Assembly: GCA_964586175.1 (NCBI GenBank)
Contig: CAZPGL010000001.1
Location: 62,001 to 126,000 of the forward strand
Direction: 5' to 3'
Origin: CAZPGL01 sp964586175
GTDB taxonomy: Bacteria; Actinomycetota; Acidimicrobiia; Acidimicrobiales; MedAcidi-G1
Length of the DNA: 64,000 nt
Shown: positions 50,071-59,196 of the stretch, piece after piece
How the letters are laid out: each line of letters starts with the position of its first letter
Position numbering within the stretch: the first letter of the stretch is position 1
The notes under the pieces: generated by a model
The model's input: only the letters and a program-made list of their open reading frames with translations
What the model was told of the DNA's origin: nothing
Database searches by the model: none
Made by a program: the position numbers and the translations under genes

Positions 50071-50162
50071 CCCATCGCACCCCGAAGCGGTGGCGTGCTT
50101 TGACCCGACGGCGGACCGAACGGCCGTCCGGGGTCGCTCACACGCTCCTCATCTGGCGCTGG

Positions 50163-50168
50163 CATGAT
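50163..50168 (+). promoter_or_regulatory. Putative -10 element of the two-component operon
   Basis: CATGAT, 6 bases before ATG at 50175; near match to the leaderless pattern. Confidence 0.35.
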
Positions 50169-50174
50169 GACGGC

Positions 50175-50849
50175 ATGAGCGATCAGCCGGTCATCGTCCT
50201 CGTCGAGGACGATCCCAACATCGCCGATCTCGTCGACCTGTACCTCCGTAACGACGGTGCCCGCGTCTACCAGGCCACCTCCGGCGAGCGGGCCCTCCAA
50301 CTGATCGCCGACCGACGGCCCGACCTGGTCATCCTCGACATCGGCCTGTCCGGCAACATCGACGGCCTGGAGGTGTGCCGGCGCATGCGGGTCGACTCGG
50401 ACGTGGCCGTCATCATGCTCACGGCCCGGGTCGACGAGATCGACCGGGTGCTCGGCTTCGAGGTCGGCGCCGACGACTACGTGACCAAGCCGTTCAGCCC
50501 TCGCGAGTTGGTCGGCCGGGTCCGGGCCGTGCTGCGGCGGACGCAGGGATCCCGGCCCGTCACCGGCCCGCACCGCTTCGGCGCCCTGGCCATCGACGGC
50601 GACCGCTGCGAGGCGACCCTCGACGGTCGGGCGGTCGACCTGGCCGCCCAGGAGTGGGCCCTGCTGTGGTTCCTGGTCGAACACCACGGCCTGGCCCTGA
50701 CCAGACGCCAATTGTTGGACGGCGCATGGGAGGAAGGCTGGTTCGGCGATGAGCGGACCGTCGACGTCCACGTGCGCCAACTTCGCCGGAAGCTGGGCGA
50801 CGACCTCCCACTGCACACCGTGCGCGGCATCGGGTACCGCCTCGACTGA
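50175..50849 (+). CDS. OmpR/PhoB-family response regulator
   Basis: 224 residues: receiver (about 5-118) with acidic pair EDD, phospho-Asp in LVILDIGLSG (about 54), Thr in MLTARVD and Lys in VTKPFSP; then a winged-helix DNA-binding domain (about 128-224) ending VDVHVRQLRRKLGDD and VRGIGYRLD. Overlaps the kinase gene by one base (TGATG). Divergent from trpC, but nothing shows that it controls tryptophan genes. Confidence 0.95.
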   Translation: MSDQPVIVLVEDDPNIADLVDLYLRNDGARVYQATSGERALQLIADRRPDLVILDIGLSGNIDGLEVCRRMRVDSDVAVIMLTARVDEIDRVLGFEVGADDYVTKPFSPRELVGRVRAVLRRTQGSRPVTGPHRFGALAIDGDRCEATLDGRAVDLAAQEWALLWFLVEHHGLALTRRQLLDGAWEEGWFGDERTVDVHVRQLRRKLGDDLPLHTVRGIGYRLD

Positions 50850-52225
50850 TGCGACGCAGGCTCCTCGTCACCCTGATCGGCGTGGTCGTGACCGGCCTCC
50901 TGCTGGCCGGCCTCGGCACGCTCCTCCAGGCCCGCCTCGACCGCCAGGACCACACCAGGGAGCGGCTGATCGACCGGGCCCGCACCGCGACGGCCATCAT
51001 CGACGAGGCCCTCGTCGCCGCGCCCCGGAACCGCATCTCGAACGACCGGGTGGCCCACATCGTCTCTGCGCTCGACGTCCGCGAGTTCGGCATGATCCTC
51101 GTCGACGACAACCGTGCCGAACCGCTGGTCGACATCGCCCCGCTCCCCCACGGCATCTCCCACGACGACCTGGATCTCGACACCTTGTTCGCCGTCGGCT
51201 CGACCCACGGGATGGTCGACGACCGGATCTGGGCCGCTGCGTCATCAGCGCTCCCCGGTCCCCGACAAGCGGCCTATGTGGTCGTCGTCACCGGCGCCGC
51301 AGACGATTCGCTGGGCGACGCCCCGGGGTGGTTCCTGGTGTCCGGGATCTTCACGGTGCTTCTGGCCGCCGGCGCGGCGATCCACCTGAGCCGCCGGCTG
51401 GCCCTCCCCTTCGACGAGGCCGCGGCCGCCACCCGCCGCCTCGCCGACGGGGATCTCACGGCCCGACTCCCCGAACCACCACCCGACGCCACCGACGAAC
51501 CCTCCGAGCTGGCCCGGGCCATCAACGCCATGGCCGCCGGCCTCGAACGGTCCCGGGGACTCGAACGGCAGTTCCTCCTCTCAGTGTCCCACGACCTCCG
51601 TACTCCCATGACCTCGATCCAGGGGTACGCCGAGGCGCTGCTTGACGGCACCCTCGATGACGCCGCCCGGGCCGGCGAGGTCATCCTCACCGAGTCCCGC
51701 CGACTGGACCGGCTCGTCCGTGACCTCCTGGATCTGGCCCGGCTCGACGCCCGACACTTCACCTTGCACCGGTCCCCGGTCGACATGGTCGAGGCCGCCC
51801 GCCGCACCGCCGAGGCGTTCCGCCCGGCTGCCGACGGACAGGGGCTCGACCTCGTCATCACCGTGCCGACCGAGCCAGTGCCCATCGACCTGGATCCGGA
51901 TCGCTGGGCCCAAGTCGGCGCCAACCTCGTCGAGAACGCCTTGCGCTACGCCCGCTCCCGGGTCGCCATCGCGGTCCGCGTCGAGGACGGCTCCGCCCAC
52001 CTGGCGGTCATCGACGACGGTCCGGGGATTCCCCCCGACGATCTGCCACACGTCTTCGAACGGCTCTACGTGGCCCGTCAGCGGCCCCAGGAATCCGAGT
52101 CCGGCTCCGGGCTGGGCTTGGCCATAGTCGAGCAGTTGATGGACGCCATGGGTGGTCGGGTCACCGTCGAATCCACCGAGGGCTCGGGAACCACGTTCAC
52201 CGCCTCGTTCCCTTACGGGGGGTGA
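50849..52225 (+). CDS. Sensor histidine kinase
   Basis: 458 residues. TM1 at about 5-25 (VTLIGVVVTGLLLAGLG), extracytoplasmic sensor region of about 130 residues, TM2 at about 160-182, HAMP at about 183-235, HisKA with phospho-His in SVSHDLRTPM (about 249), HATPase with N box NLVENALRYA (about 356), G1 DDGPGIPPDD and G2 GSGLGLAI. Partner of the upstream regulator. The sensor part shows no family I recognise. Convergent with ygfZ, 3 bases apart. Confidence 0.95.
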   Translation: MRRRLLVTLIGVVVTGLLLAGLGTLLQARLDRQDHTRERLIDRARTATAIIDEALVAAPRNRISNDRVAHIVSALDVREFGMILVDDNRAEPLVDIAPLPHGISHDDLDLDTLFAVGSTHGMVDDRIWAAASSALPGPRQAAYVVVVTGAADDSLGDAPGWFLVSGIFTVLLAAGAAIHLSRRLALPFDEAAAATRRLADGDLTARLPEPPPDATDEPSELARAINAMAAGLERSRGLERQFLLSVSHDLRTPMTSIQGYAEALLDGTLDDAARAGEVILTESRRLDRLVRDLLDLARLDARHFTLHRSPVDMVEAARRTAEAFRPAADGQGLDLVITVPTEPVPIDLDPDRWAQVGANLVENALRYARSRVAIAVRVEDGSAHLAVIDDGPGIPPDDLPHVFERLYVARQRPQESESGSGLGLAIVEQLMDAMGGRVTVESTEGSGTTFTASFPYGG

Positions 52226-52228
52226 GCC

Positions 52229-53053
52229 TCAGGCCTCCTGGAGCGTCACCACGGCGTCACCGATGCGACCGGCGGTCACGGCGACGGCACTCCGACGGCG
52301 GTACCCGAGGGCGACGAACCCGTCGGCCACCGCCACGGCGCTGGTCACCGTGGCGACCGGCGCGCCGTCCGCTGTGACCTCGGCACCCTGGACGGGTGGG
52401 CCACCGGGACCGGCGATGCGTACGAGGTGGGTGGGGGTGCCTGCAGCCCTGCTGTCGACCCGGGCCACGAGTTCCTGGCCCGTGTAGCAGCCCTTGGTGA
52501 AGCTGACCGACCGTTCGACCTGTCCGGTGGCCCCGGGCAGGGTGTCGTCGTCGATCTCCGACCCCATGGCGGGGATGCCGGCCGGAATGCGGACCGCGTC
52601 CCAAGCCTCGGCACCGTCCGGCTCGAGGGCGTCCACCCAGTCACCCCCCGTCGGCCCGGCCAGGTCCGTCGCGTCGAGGCCGGGCCAGTCGACGACCATG
52701 GCCAACCCGTCCGGAGGCGGCCCGGCTGGACCGTCTCCGCACCGTGTCACCATCGTCCACGCCAGGGGCTCGACCGTGCAGTCGGTGCGCAGGAGGAACC
52801 GCCGGAGGCGGGCCAGCAGCACCTCGCCGTGACCACCGTCGACGTCGATGAGGAACGCCGTGGTGTCGCGACGCGTGATACGGCACCAGGCGTCGACCTT
52901 GCCGGTGGGCTGGAGGACGAACGTCCACGCCGACTCCCCGACCTCCACGGCCGGTACGTCCTGGCTGAGCTGCCCCTGCAGATAGTCGGCCGCATCGGGT
53001 CCGGCCACCGACACGAAGTCCCGGAGTCGGCGAACGACCATCGGGCCGCTCAT
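52229..53053 (-). CDS. ygfZ: YgfZ/GcvT-like folate-binding protein
   Basis: 274 residues; tetrahydrofolate-dependent factor for Fe-S cluster assembly or repair. Signature KGCYTGQELVAR at about 195-206 with the conserved cysteine, N-terminal DAADYLQGQLSQDV (about 21) and the C-terminal barrel GYRRRSA. It is distinguished from true GcvT by size and the KGCYxGQE motif. ATG at 53053 overlaps the trpE stop as ATGA, an unusual trpE partner. Confidence 0.9.
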   Translation of the reverse strand: MSGPMVVRRLRDFVSVAGPDAADYLQGQLSQDVPAVEVGESAWTFVLQPTGKVDAWCRITRRDTTAFLIDVDGGHGEVLLARLRRFLLRTDCTVEPLAWTMVTRCGDGPAGPPPDGLAMVVDWPGLDATDLAGPTGGDWVDALEPDGAEAWDAVRIPAGIPAMGSEIDDDTLPGATGQVERSVSFTKGCYTGQELVARVDSRAAGTPTHLVRIAGPGGPPVQGAEVTADGAPVATVTSAVAVADGFVALGYRRRSAVAVTAGRIGDAVVTLQEA

Positions 53054-54561
53054 CGTCGCTGCCGACGCTGGGCGGTCATCCGGCGGGCCGCCGGGATCGC
53101 CACCAACAGGGCCCGGGCCTTGTTCTGGCACTCGAGGTGTTCGAGCTCGGGCACGCTGTCGGCCACGATCCCCGCACCGGCCTGCACCGACGCGACACCG
53201 TCCTTGACCAGCATGGTCCGGATGGCGATGGCCGTGTCGATGTTGCCGGAGAAGTCGAAGTACCCCACGACCCCCGCGTACGGACCCCGCTTCACCGGCT
53301 CCAGGGCGTCGATGATCTCCATGGCCCGCACCTTGGGCGCCCCGGAGACCGTTCCGGCCGGCAGGGTGGCCCGCAGCACGTCGATCGGGGTCCGACCGTC
53401 GGCGAGGTCGCCGGCCACCTGGCTGGTGAGATGCATCACGTGGCTGTAGCGCTCGAGGGTCATCATCTCCTCGACCTCCTCGGTGCCGAACTCGACGACC
53501 CGCCCCACGTCGTTGCGCGCCAGATCGACGAGCATGACGTGCTCGGCCAACTCCTTGGGGTCCTCGGCCAGCTCGGCTGCCATGCGCCGGTCATCGGCCT
53601 CGGTTCGCCCCCGCCGCCTCGTACCGGCGATCGGCCGGGAGACGACCCGGCCGTCCAAGAGCTGCACCATCGGCTCCGGTGATGCACCCACGACGGTCAG
53701 GGCGTCGTAGCGGAAGAAGTACATGTACGGGCTGGGGTTGACCTGGCGCAACACCCGGTAGACGTCGAAGGGCTCGGCCTCCAGCTCGACGTCGAACCGC
53801 TGGGCCAGCACCACCTGGAAGATGTCGCCGGCCAGGATGTGCTCGCGGGCCGCCTCAACGGCGGCCCCGTAGAGCTCGGGCCCCATGGTCGAGGTGACCT
53901 CTGGTGGCTCGTCGTCGGGCGACGGTGGCGCCATCAGCGGCTCGTCGAGCGGTCGGGCCCCATCCTCGGCCAGGCGGTCCAGCCGGGCGATGGCGTCGTC
54001 GTAGGTCGCGTCCAGGACCACCTCGTCGGCATCGTCGGGTACGACCACGTTCACCATGAGGATGGCCCGTTGCCGCCAATGATCGATCGCAACCAGCTCG
54101 CCGATGATCGACATGATGCCGTCGGGGAACCCGCGGTCGTCCGGGGGAACGTCCGGCAGGTGCTCGACCTCTCGAACCACGTCGTAGCCGAGGTACCCCA
54201 TCAGGCCGCCGTGGAGGGGCGGCAGATCGTCGAGGACCGGCGACCGGTAGTGGCCCAGCAGGGACTCCAACGCGGCCAGCAGCCCCTCGTCGACGGGCAC
54301 GCCGTCAGGGAGATCGCCATCGACCTCGAGGCGACCTCCGATCGACGTGAGGGTGGCCGTCGGGTTCCGGCCGATGAACGACCACCGGCCCCACGATTCA
54401 CCGCGGTCGACGCTTTCGAGGAGGAAACCTTCGCCGTCGCCCACGCAGCGGGCGAACAGCGACACGGGTGTCGTCAGGTCGGCGAGCAGCTCCCGCCAGA
54501 CCGGGACGACAGTGTGCCCTCGTGCGAGATCGTGGAACGACCGCCGGTCGGGGCTGGCCAC
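53050..54561 (-). CDS. trpE: Anthranilate synthase component I
   Basis: Makes anthranilate from chorismate with ammonia from TrpG (not encoded here). 503 residues. Feedback site LLESVDRGE (about 49) with NPSPYMYFF (about 278) indicates tryptophan sensitivity; catalytic part has PIAGTRRRGRTEADD (about 320), DLARNDVGRV, GAPKVRAMEII and GVVGYFDFSGN. GTG at 54561 begins 4 bases after hisI, so it is cotranscribed with hisI. Confidence 0.95.
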   Translation of the reverse strand: MASPDRRSFHDLARGHTVVPVWRELLADLTTPVSLFARCVGDGEGFLLESVDRGESWGRWSFIGRNPTATLTSIGGRLEVDGDLPDGVPVDEGLLAALESLLGHYRSPVLDDLPPLHGGLMGYLGYDVVREVEHLPDVPPDDRGFPDGIMSIIGELVAIDHWRQRAILMVNVVVPDDADEVVLDATYDDAIARLDRLAEDGARPLDEPLMAPPSPDDEPPEVTSTMGPELYGAAVEAAREHILAGDIFQVVLAQRFDVELEAEPFDVYRVLRQVNPSPYMYFFRYDALTVVGASPEPMVQLLDGRVVSRPIAGTRRRGRTEADDRRMAAELAEDPKELAEHVMLVDLARNDVGRVVEFGTEEVEEMMTLERYSHVMHLTSQVAGDLADGRTPIDVLRATLPAGTVSGAPKVRAMEIIDALEPVKRGPYAGVVGYFDFSGNIDTAIAIRTMLVKDGVASVQAGAGIVADSVPELEHLECQNKARALLVAIPAARRMTAQRRQRR

Positions 54562-54565
54562 CGGT

Positions 54566-54949
54566 TCAGCCGGCGTCGGGCCCGAACGGGCGGAAGAAGC
54601 AGCTGTACTCGCCGGTGTGGCAGGCGCCCTTGCCTTCCTGCTCCACCACGAACAGCAGGGTGTCGCCATCGCAGTCGTAGTACGCCTCGCGGACGTACTG
54701 GCGGTCGCCGGACGTCTCGCCTTTGCACCAGTACTCCTGGCGGCTCCGGCTCCAGAACCAGGTACGGCCGGTGGCCATCGTCTCGCGCAGCGAGTCGGCG
54801 TTCATCCAGGCCATCATGAGGACACGGCCGGTGTCCTCCTCCTGGACGATGGCCGGTACGAGTCCGTCGGCGTTGTAGGTGACCTGACCGAGCTGGTCGT
54901 CGGTGACGGCGATCGGCACGGAGGCGGGCGAGGTGGGCTGGCTGGTCAT
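54566..54949 (-). CDS. hisI: Phosphoribosyl-AMP cyclohydrolase
   Basis: Opens the adenine ring in histidine synthesis. 127 residues, the cyclohydrolase domain alone (HisE separate). Signature MMAWMNADSL, WFWSRSRQEYWCKGETSG in parts (about 66-82) and metal-site DCDGDTLL, with CHTGEYSCF near the end. ATG at 54949 is 6 bases after TAGGCT. Followed by trpE. Confidence 0.96.
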   Translation of the reverse strand: MTSQPTSPASVPIAVTDDQLGQVTYNADGLVPAIVQEEDTGRVLMMAWMNADSLRETMATGRTWFWSRSRQEYWCKGETSGDRQYVREAYYDCDGDTLLFVVEQEGKGACHTGEYSCFFRPFGPDAG

Positions 54950-54955
54950 GGCGTC

Positions 54956-54961
54956 AGCCTA
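54956..54961 (-). promoter_or_regulatory. Putative -10 element of hisI-trpE-ygfZ
   Basis: TAGGCT on the minus strand, 6 bases before ATG at 54949; predicts a leaderless mRNA. Confidence 0.6.
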
Positions 54962-55003
54962 GGGCGCGGCATGCATGCCTCGGTCGTGGATTGACCGAGC
55001 CGT

Positions 55004-55360
55004 CTACAGGTACAGCCCGGTGCTGCCTTCTTCGAGGCGCGGGGCGGCCACCGCGTGCACGTCGCGTTCACGCAGGATGATGTAGTCGGCGCCGCGTACC
55101 TCGACCTCGTAACGGTCCTCGGGGTTGAACAGCACCTGGTCGCCCAGCTCCATGGCCCGGACATTCGGGCCCACGGCCACAACCTCGGCCCACGTGAGGC
55201 GCTTGCCCATCTGGGCCGTGGCGGGAATCAGGATGCCGCCGGAGGAACGTCGCTCGCCCTCGGCGGTGTCGGTCCGGACGAGGATGCGGTCGTTCAGCAT
55301 CTTGATGGGCAGACCCTCGTCGGTCGGACCGGGTACGCCGGATGACGCGGTGCTGCTCAC
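55004..55360 (-). CDS. GroES-like co-chaperonin
   Basis: 118 residues with a GroES (Cpn10) fold: LNDRILVRTDTAEGERRSSGGILIP in parts (about 21-45, base strand and mobile loop), VVAVGPNVRAMELGDQVLF (about 60-78) and YIILRERDVHAV at the end. About 20 residues longer than canonical GroES at both ends, and without groEL beside it. It stands between hisF and hisI with its own hexamer TACGGT 7 bases before GTG. May be a second, specialised GroES; a partner chaperonin is not visible. Confidence 0.88.
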   Translation of the reverse strand: MSSTASSGVPGPTDEGLPIKMLNDRILVRTDTAEGERRSSGGILIPATAQMGKRLTWAEVVAVGPNVRAMELGDQVLFNPEDRYEVEVRGADYIILRERDVHAVAAPRLEEGSTGLYL

Positions 55361-55367
55361 GGCGGGA

Positions 55368-55373
55368 ACCGTA
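55368..55373 (-). promoter_or_regulatory. Putative -10 element of the GroES-like gene
   Basis: TACGGT on the minus strand, 7 bases before the GTG start. No CIRCE (HrcA) inverted repeat is present nearby. Confidence 0.55.
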
Positions 55374-55387
55374 CCCGCTGGCCGGCG

Positions 55388-56158
55388 TCAGTCCACGGGC
55401 CGCACGGCGACACCCGCATCGGCCAGATGAGCCTTGGCTGCGGCGACCGTGTGCTCGCCGAAGTGGAAGATCGACGCGGCCAGCACGGCATCGGCGCCTC
55501 CGCTGGTCGCCCCCTCCACGAGGTGGTCGAGACCACCGACACCGCCGCTGGCGATGAGCGGGATCCCGATGACGTCACCGATGGCGGCCAGCATTGCCAC
55601 GTCGAACCCGTCGCGGGTGCCATCGCTGTCCATGGAGGTCTGCAGGATCTCGCCTGCGCCGAGCGCCTCGGCTCGGGCGGCCCAGTCGACGGCGTCGATG
55701 CCGGTCGGGGTCCGGCCTCCGTGGGTGAACACCTCGAAGCCACTCGGCACCGCATCGCTCCGACGGGCGTCGATGGCGACCACCACGCACTGGCTGCCGA
55801 ATTCGGCTGCCAGTTCGCCGATCAGGGCCGGGCGGTCGACGGCAGCCGTGTTGACCGACACCTTGTCGGCACCGGCCCGCAGGATGCGCCGGGCGTCGTC
55901 GACCGAGCGGATGCCTCCACCCACGGTGAACGGGATGAAGACCTCCTCGGCGGTGTGCCGAACCATGTCGACGATGGTGTCACGGGCGTCCGACGAAGCC
56001 GTGATGTCGAGGAACACCAACTCGTCGGCCCCCTCCCGGTCGTAGCGTGCGGCCAGTTCGACGGGGTCGCCGGCGTCGCGCAGGCCGACGAAGTTGACCC
56101 CCTTGACGACCCGGCCGGCATCGACGTCGAGACAGGGGATGACACGGACGGTCCTCAT
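55388..56158 (-). CDS. hisF: Imidazole glycerol phosphate synthase cyclase subunit
   Basis: 256-residue TIM barrel. Catalytic Asp in VIPCLDVDAGRVVKG (about 11) and Asp in LQTSMDSDGTRDGFD (about 131), with VGGGIRSVDDA and ASGGVGGLDH phosphate loops. Works with HisH. ATG at 56158 overlaps the hisA stop as ATGA. Confidence 0.97.
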   Translation of the reverse strand: MRTVRVIPCLDVDAGRVVKGVNFVGLRDAGDPVELAARYDREGADELVFLDITASSDARDTIVDMVRHTAEEVFIPFTVGGGIRSVDDARRILRAGADKVSVNTAAVDRPALIGELAAEFGSQCVVVAIDARRSDAVPSGFEVFTHGGRTPTGIDAVDWAARAEALGAGEILQTSMDSDGTRDGFDVAMLAAIGDVIGIPLIASGGVGGLDHLVEGATSGGADAVLAASIFHFGEHTVAAAKAHLADAGVAVRPVD

Positions 56159-56898
56159 CGGCCGGACAACCGTTCCACGGCATCGGCCAGGTCGACCGTG
56201 CCCTCGTACAGCGCCCGGCCCAGGATGGCGCCCGCCAGCCGGCGGCCGGCTCCTTCGAGGGCCGCCAGGGTGTCCAGGTGGGCGTCGGTCCCCACCCCGC
56301 CGGAAGCGACGATGTCGACCGACGTGGCGGCCAACGCCCCGGCCAGGCCGTGGACGTCGGGGCCTTCGAGGGTGCCGTCCCGCTCGATCTGGGTGATCAC
56401 GAAGGCGTCGGCCCCTGACGCCGAGAACTGCACCAATGCCTCGTCCAGGTGCAGGCCGGTGCCTTCGGTCCAGCCGTGGACCGCCACCTCGCGGCCCCTG
56501 ACGTCGAGCCCGACGGCAACCCGGCCCACCTCGGCGACCTCGGCGACCAGCTCGGGATGCTCGACGGCCGCCGTGCCCATCACCACCCGGGTCACCCCCG
56601 AGTCGAACAGAGAACGGGCGTCGTCGACGGTCCGCACACCACCACCGCTCTGGACCGGCACGGACACTGCGGCGGCGATGGCGGCCACCGCCGCCCGGTT
56701 GGCCGGATCGCCGGTGCGGGCGGCATCCAGGTCGACGACGTGTACCCACGGGGCACCGGCCGCCTCGAAGGCCAGTGCTTGGGCGACCGGATCATCGCCG
56801 TAGACGGTCTCCCGGTTGTAGTCGCCCTTGAGCAAACGCACGCACCGTCCTCCACGGAGATCGATGGCCGGGTACAGATCGAGCGTCGGAGCGGTCAC
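56155..56898 (-). CDS. hisA: Phosphoribosylformimino-AICAR isomerase
   Basis: 247 residues, TIM barrel: catalytic Asp in PAIDLRGGRCVRL (about 11) and Asp-Thr region ITQIERDGTLEGPD (about 129-142), VQSGGGVRTV and ASGGVGT loops. A dedicated trpF exists 7 kb away, so this is more likely monofunctional HisA than dual PriA. GTG at 56898 overlaps hisH as GTGA. Confidence 0.94.
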   Translation of the reverse strand: MTAPTLDLYPAIDLRGGRCVRLLKGDYNRETVYGDDPVAQALAFEAAGAPWVHVVDLDAARTGDPANRAAVAAIAAAVSVPVQSGGGVRTVDDARSLFDSGVTRVVMGTAAVEHPELVAEVAEVGRVAVGLDVRGREVAVHGWTEGTGLHLDEALVQFSASGADAFVITQIERDGTLEGPDVHGLAGALAATSVDIVASGGVGTDAHLDTLAALEGAGRRLAGAILGRALYEGTVDLADAVERLSGR

Positions 56899-57535
56899 GA
56901 CGGTGCACCGATCATGGCGGTGAGGTTGCCGAGGATCGTCAGGCCGACGTCACCCGACTTCTCGGGATGGAACTGGGTGGCCGCCAGCGTGCCCCGGGCG
57001 ACGGCGGCGTTCACGGTGCCTCCGTACTCACAGGTGGCGACGGTGTCGGGGCCGACGAGCGCCGCATAGGTATGCACGAAATACACCCATGGTTCGGCGG
57101 GCAGGCCGCTGAACATCGGGTGATCGGCACCGTCCAGCCGGTTCCACTGCATCTGCGGCCGCTTCACGGTGTCGGGGAGGGCCCGCACCGTGCCGGGCAG
57201 GACACCGAGTCCCCGGCTTCCGGGCGACTCCTCGCTGGCCTCGTACAGCAGTTGCATGCCGACGCAGATACCCAGGAACGGGCGGCCCCCGCTGAGGGCG
57301 TCGGTCGCCGCATCGGCCGCTACCCCGTCGAGGCCCGCACCGGCCAGCGCCTCGCGGCACCGGCCGAAGGCGCCGACGCCCGGCAGCACCACGGCGTCGG
57401 CGTCGGCGATCAGACCCCGGTCGGCGGTCAACCGGGCATCGGCGCCGACCCGCTCCAACGCCTTTTGCGCCGAGCGCAGGTTGCCGATGCCGTAGTCCAG
57501 GACGGCCACCAGGGGACGAGACCCCTCGGCTGGCG

Positions 57536-57539
<4 letters not shown>
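56895..57539 (-). CDS. hisH: Imidazole glycerol phosphate synthase glutaminase subunit
   Basis: 214-residue class I glutamine amidotransferase. Cys nucleophile in FLGICVGMQLL (about 87), His and Glu in ATQFHPEKSGD (about 193). LDYGIGNLRS at the start and VVLPGVGAFG are typical. GTG at 57539 overlaps hisB as GTGA. Makes ammonia for HisF. Confidence 0.97.
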
Positions 57540-58125
<586 letters not shown>

Positions 58126-58129
<4 letters not shown>

Positions 58130-59196
58130 GACAACACCTCCCGGAGGGCCGCCAGGAAGCGGTCGTCCTCCTCTCTGGTTCCGATGGTGACCCGGAGACA
58201 GCCGTCGAGGCCCTCCCAGGTGGAACAATTGCGCACCAGCACCGACCGGTCGACCAGGGCCTGCCACACCGTCTGGCCATCCGCCGTCTCGGGCCGGAAC
58301 AGGATGAAGTTGGCCGCTGACGGCCAGACGGTCACCGGTAGATCGGCCAGAGCGCCGGCCAGCCGCTCCCGCTCGGCGACGAGGTCGGCGACACGGTCCT
58401 GCATCGCCGCTTCGTGCCGCAGGGCCAGACAGCCCGCGGCCTGGGTGATGGCGTCGAGATGGTACGGCAGGGCGACCTTCGCCAACTCGGCGATGCACCA
58501 CGATGGGCCGAGCAGGTAGCCGAGTCGCAGCCCGGCCATCGCCCACGTCTTGGAGAACGTTCGGCTCACGACGAGCGCCCGATCCTCGGCCAGGAGTGCG
58601 ACCGCGCTCCTCGGCGCGAACTGGCCGTAGGCCTCGTCGACGACGAGCAGGCCCCGGCCGGCGAGCGCCTCCAGGGCTGCGGGCACCATGCCCTCGGCAT
58701 CGATGGTGCCGGTCGGGTTGTTGGGCGAGCAGAGGAAGACCACGTCGGGGCGGGTCCGGTCGATCAGCTCGGTGACCGTCGCCGGAGCGAGGCTGAAGTC
58801 GGCACCCCGGGATCCGGCGACCACCTCGGTGCCGGTAGTCCGGGCGATCTGGGCATGCATGGCGTAGGTCGGCTCGAACACCGCGGCGCGGCGTCCCGGT
58901 CCGCCGTACGCCAGGAGGACCGACTGGAGGACCTCGTTCGACCCGTTGGCCGCGAACACCTGGTTGGGGTCGACGCCGTGGAGTTCGGCCAACGCGGCGC
59001 GCAGTTGCCCGGCGTCCCGGTCGGGGTAACGGTGGACGTCGATGGTCCGGATGGCGTCCGCCAGCTCGTCGAGCATCTGGCCGGGAGGGCCGACCGGCGA
59101 CTCGTTGGTGTTGAGCCGGACCGACACGTCGACCTGCGGCGAGTGGTAGCCGCTGAGGGCCATGAGATCGGAGCGGGGCGACGGGCGATCAGGCAT
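58126..59196 (-). CDS. hisC: Histidinol-phosphate aminotransferase
   Basis: 356-residue PLP enzyme. RLNTNESPVGPP at the start, SPNNPTGTI (about 160), VVDEAYGQF (about 188) and PLP lysine in SRTFSKTWAMAGLRLGY (about 220). ATG at 59196 overlaps hisD by 8 bases. Confidence 0.96.

Noticed and set aside
50175..52225. Two-component system as regulator of the adjacent trp genes
   Set aside because: Adjacency only; no shared operator seen and the sensor domain is unrecognised.
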